From NCBI GenBank assembly GCA_019636795.1, contig JAHBWW010000003.1, forward strand, positions 434,001 to 498,000: 64,000 nt of DNA. Direction: 5' to 3'. A program made the translations under genes and the position numbers. The stretch's first letter is position 1; the number at the start of each line of letters is the position of its first letter. This DNA comes from Phycisphaeraceae bacterium. GTDB taxonomy: Bacteria; Planctomycetota; Phycisphaerae; Phycisphaerales; UBA1924. Positions 63,927-64,000 of the stretch are shown here, one piece after another. The notes under the pieces were generated by a model. That model saw only the letters and a list, made by a program, of their open reading frames with translations, was not told the DNA's origin and did not search any database.

Positions 63927-64000
63927 ATGCGATCACCGGTCCTGAACAGCGTTGACGTGGTGTCGGATGTGCGGCTCGGGCTGTCCCTGTATGTAATCAA
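63927..64000 (+). CDS. Possible start of the next gene (partial)
   Basis: An ATG at 63927 opens a frame without a stop to the window edge (MRSPVLNSVDVVSDVRLGLS). There is no clear ribosome site, and 24 codons are too few to judge. It could equally be non-coding. Confidence 0.2.
   Translation, partial: MRSPVLNSVDVVSDVRLGLSLYVI

Overview
The window is GC-rich bacterial chromosome, best explained as a member of the Planctomycetota, probably Phycisphaerales. This is inference from gene content. Several secreted proteins share a C-terminal pair of dockerin-like repeats ending in Gly-Cys. There are also a PEP-CTERM-like tail, a DUF1559-like pseudopilin, an ECF sigma factor overlapping a TPR protein kinase, and lpxB with a DUF481 outer-membrane protein (a diderm envelope). 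I saw no rRNA, tRNA, CRISPR array, insertion sequence or prophage.

Layout. 1-4 kb: a partial secreted protein, an iodotyrosine-deiodinase-like flavoenzyme, argS and an FHA protein. 4-9 kb: a manganese uptake operon (mntABCD) behind mntR, with a near-perfect MntR-type operator; both permeases carry C-terminal DtxR-like domains. 9-22 kb: rtcB and the rplK-rplA-rplJ-rplL-rpoB-rpoC block, all on the minus strand, with an intrinsic terminator and a second hairpin between rplL and rpoB. 22-24 kb: a secreted TPR protein and a lipoprotein, both of unknown function. 24-31.5 kb: a tight five-gene operon (class III aminotransferase, nitrilase-family amidase, large decarboxylase-fold PLP enzyme, ATP-grasp ligase, C45 Ntn acyltransferase) that looks like an undescribed small-molecule pathway built on an amino acid or polyamine. 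31.8-35.5 kb: a large cobalamin riboswitch followed by a PEP-CTERM-type surface protein, a PQQ-like propeller with a dockerin tail and a pseudopilin, a candidate extracellular corrinoid-capture module. 35.5-39.5 kb: lpxB, UDP-glucose dehydrogenase, a solitary DNA methyltransferase and a small membrane protein. 39.7-42.8 kb: a protein kinase/sigma factor pair. 43-57 kb: an array of secreted proteins, most with the Gly-Cys dockerin tail. Their repeats come in sevens (7, 7, 7, 3x7, 7), which suggests stacked seven-bladed propellers displayed on the cell surface. 57-64 kb: a 21-bp tandem repeat, xylA, a DUF481 protein, asnB, rpsP with a long tail, and a hotdog-like protein.

The two leading candidates for undescribed biology are the five-gene PLP/ATP-grasp/C45 operon and the B12-riboswitch-controlled surface operon. 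The dockerin-tailed propeller array is a third.
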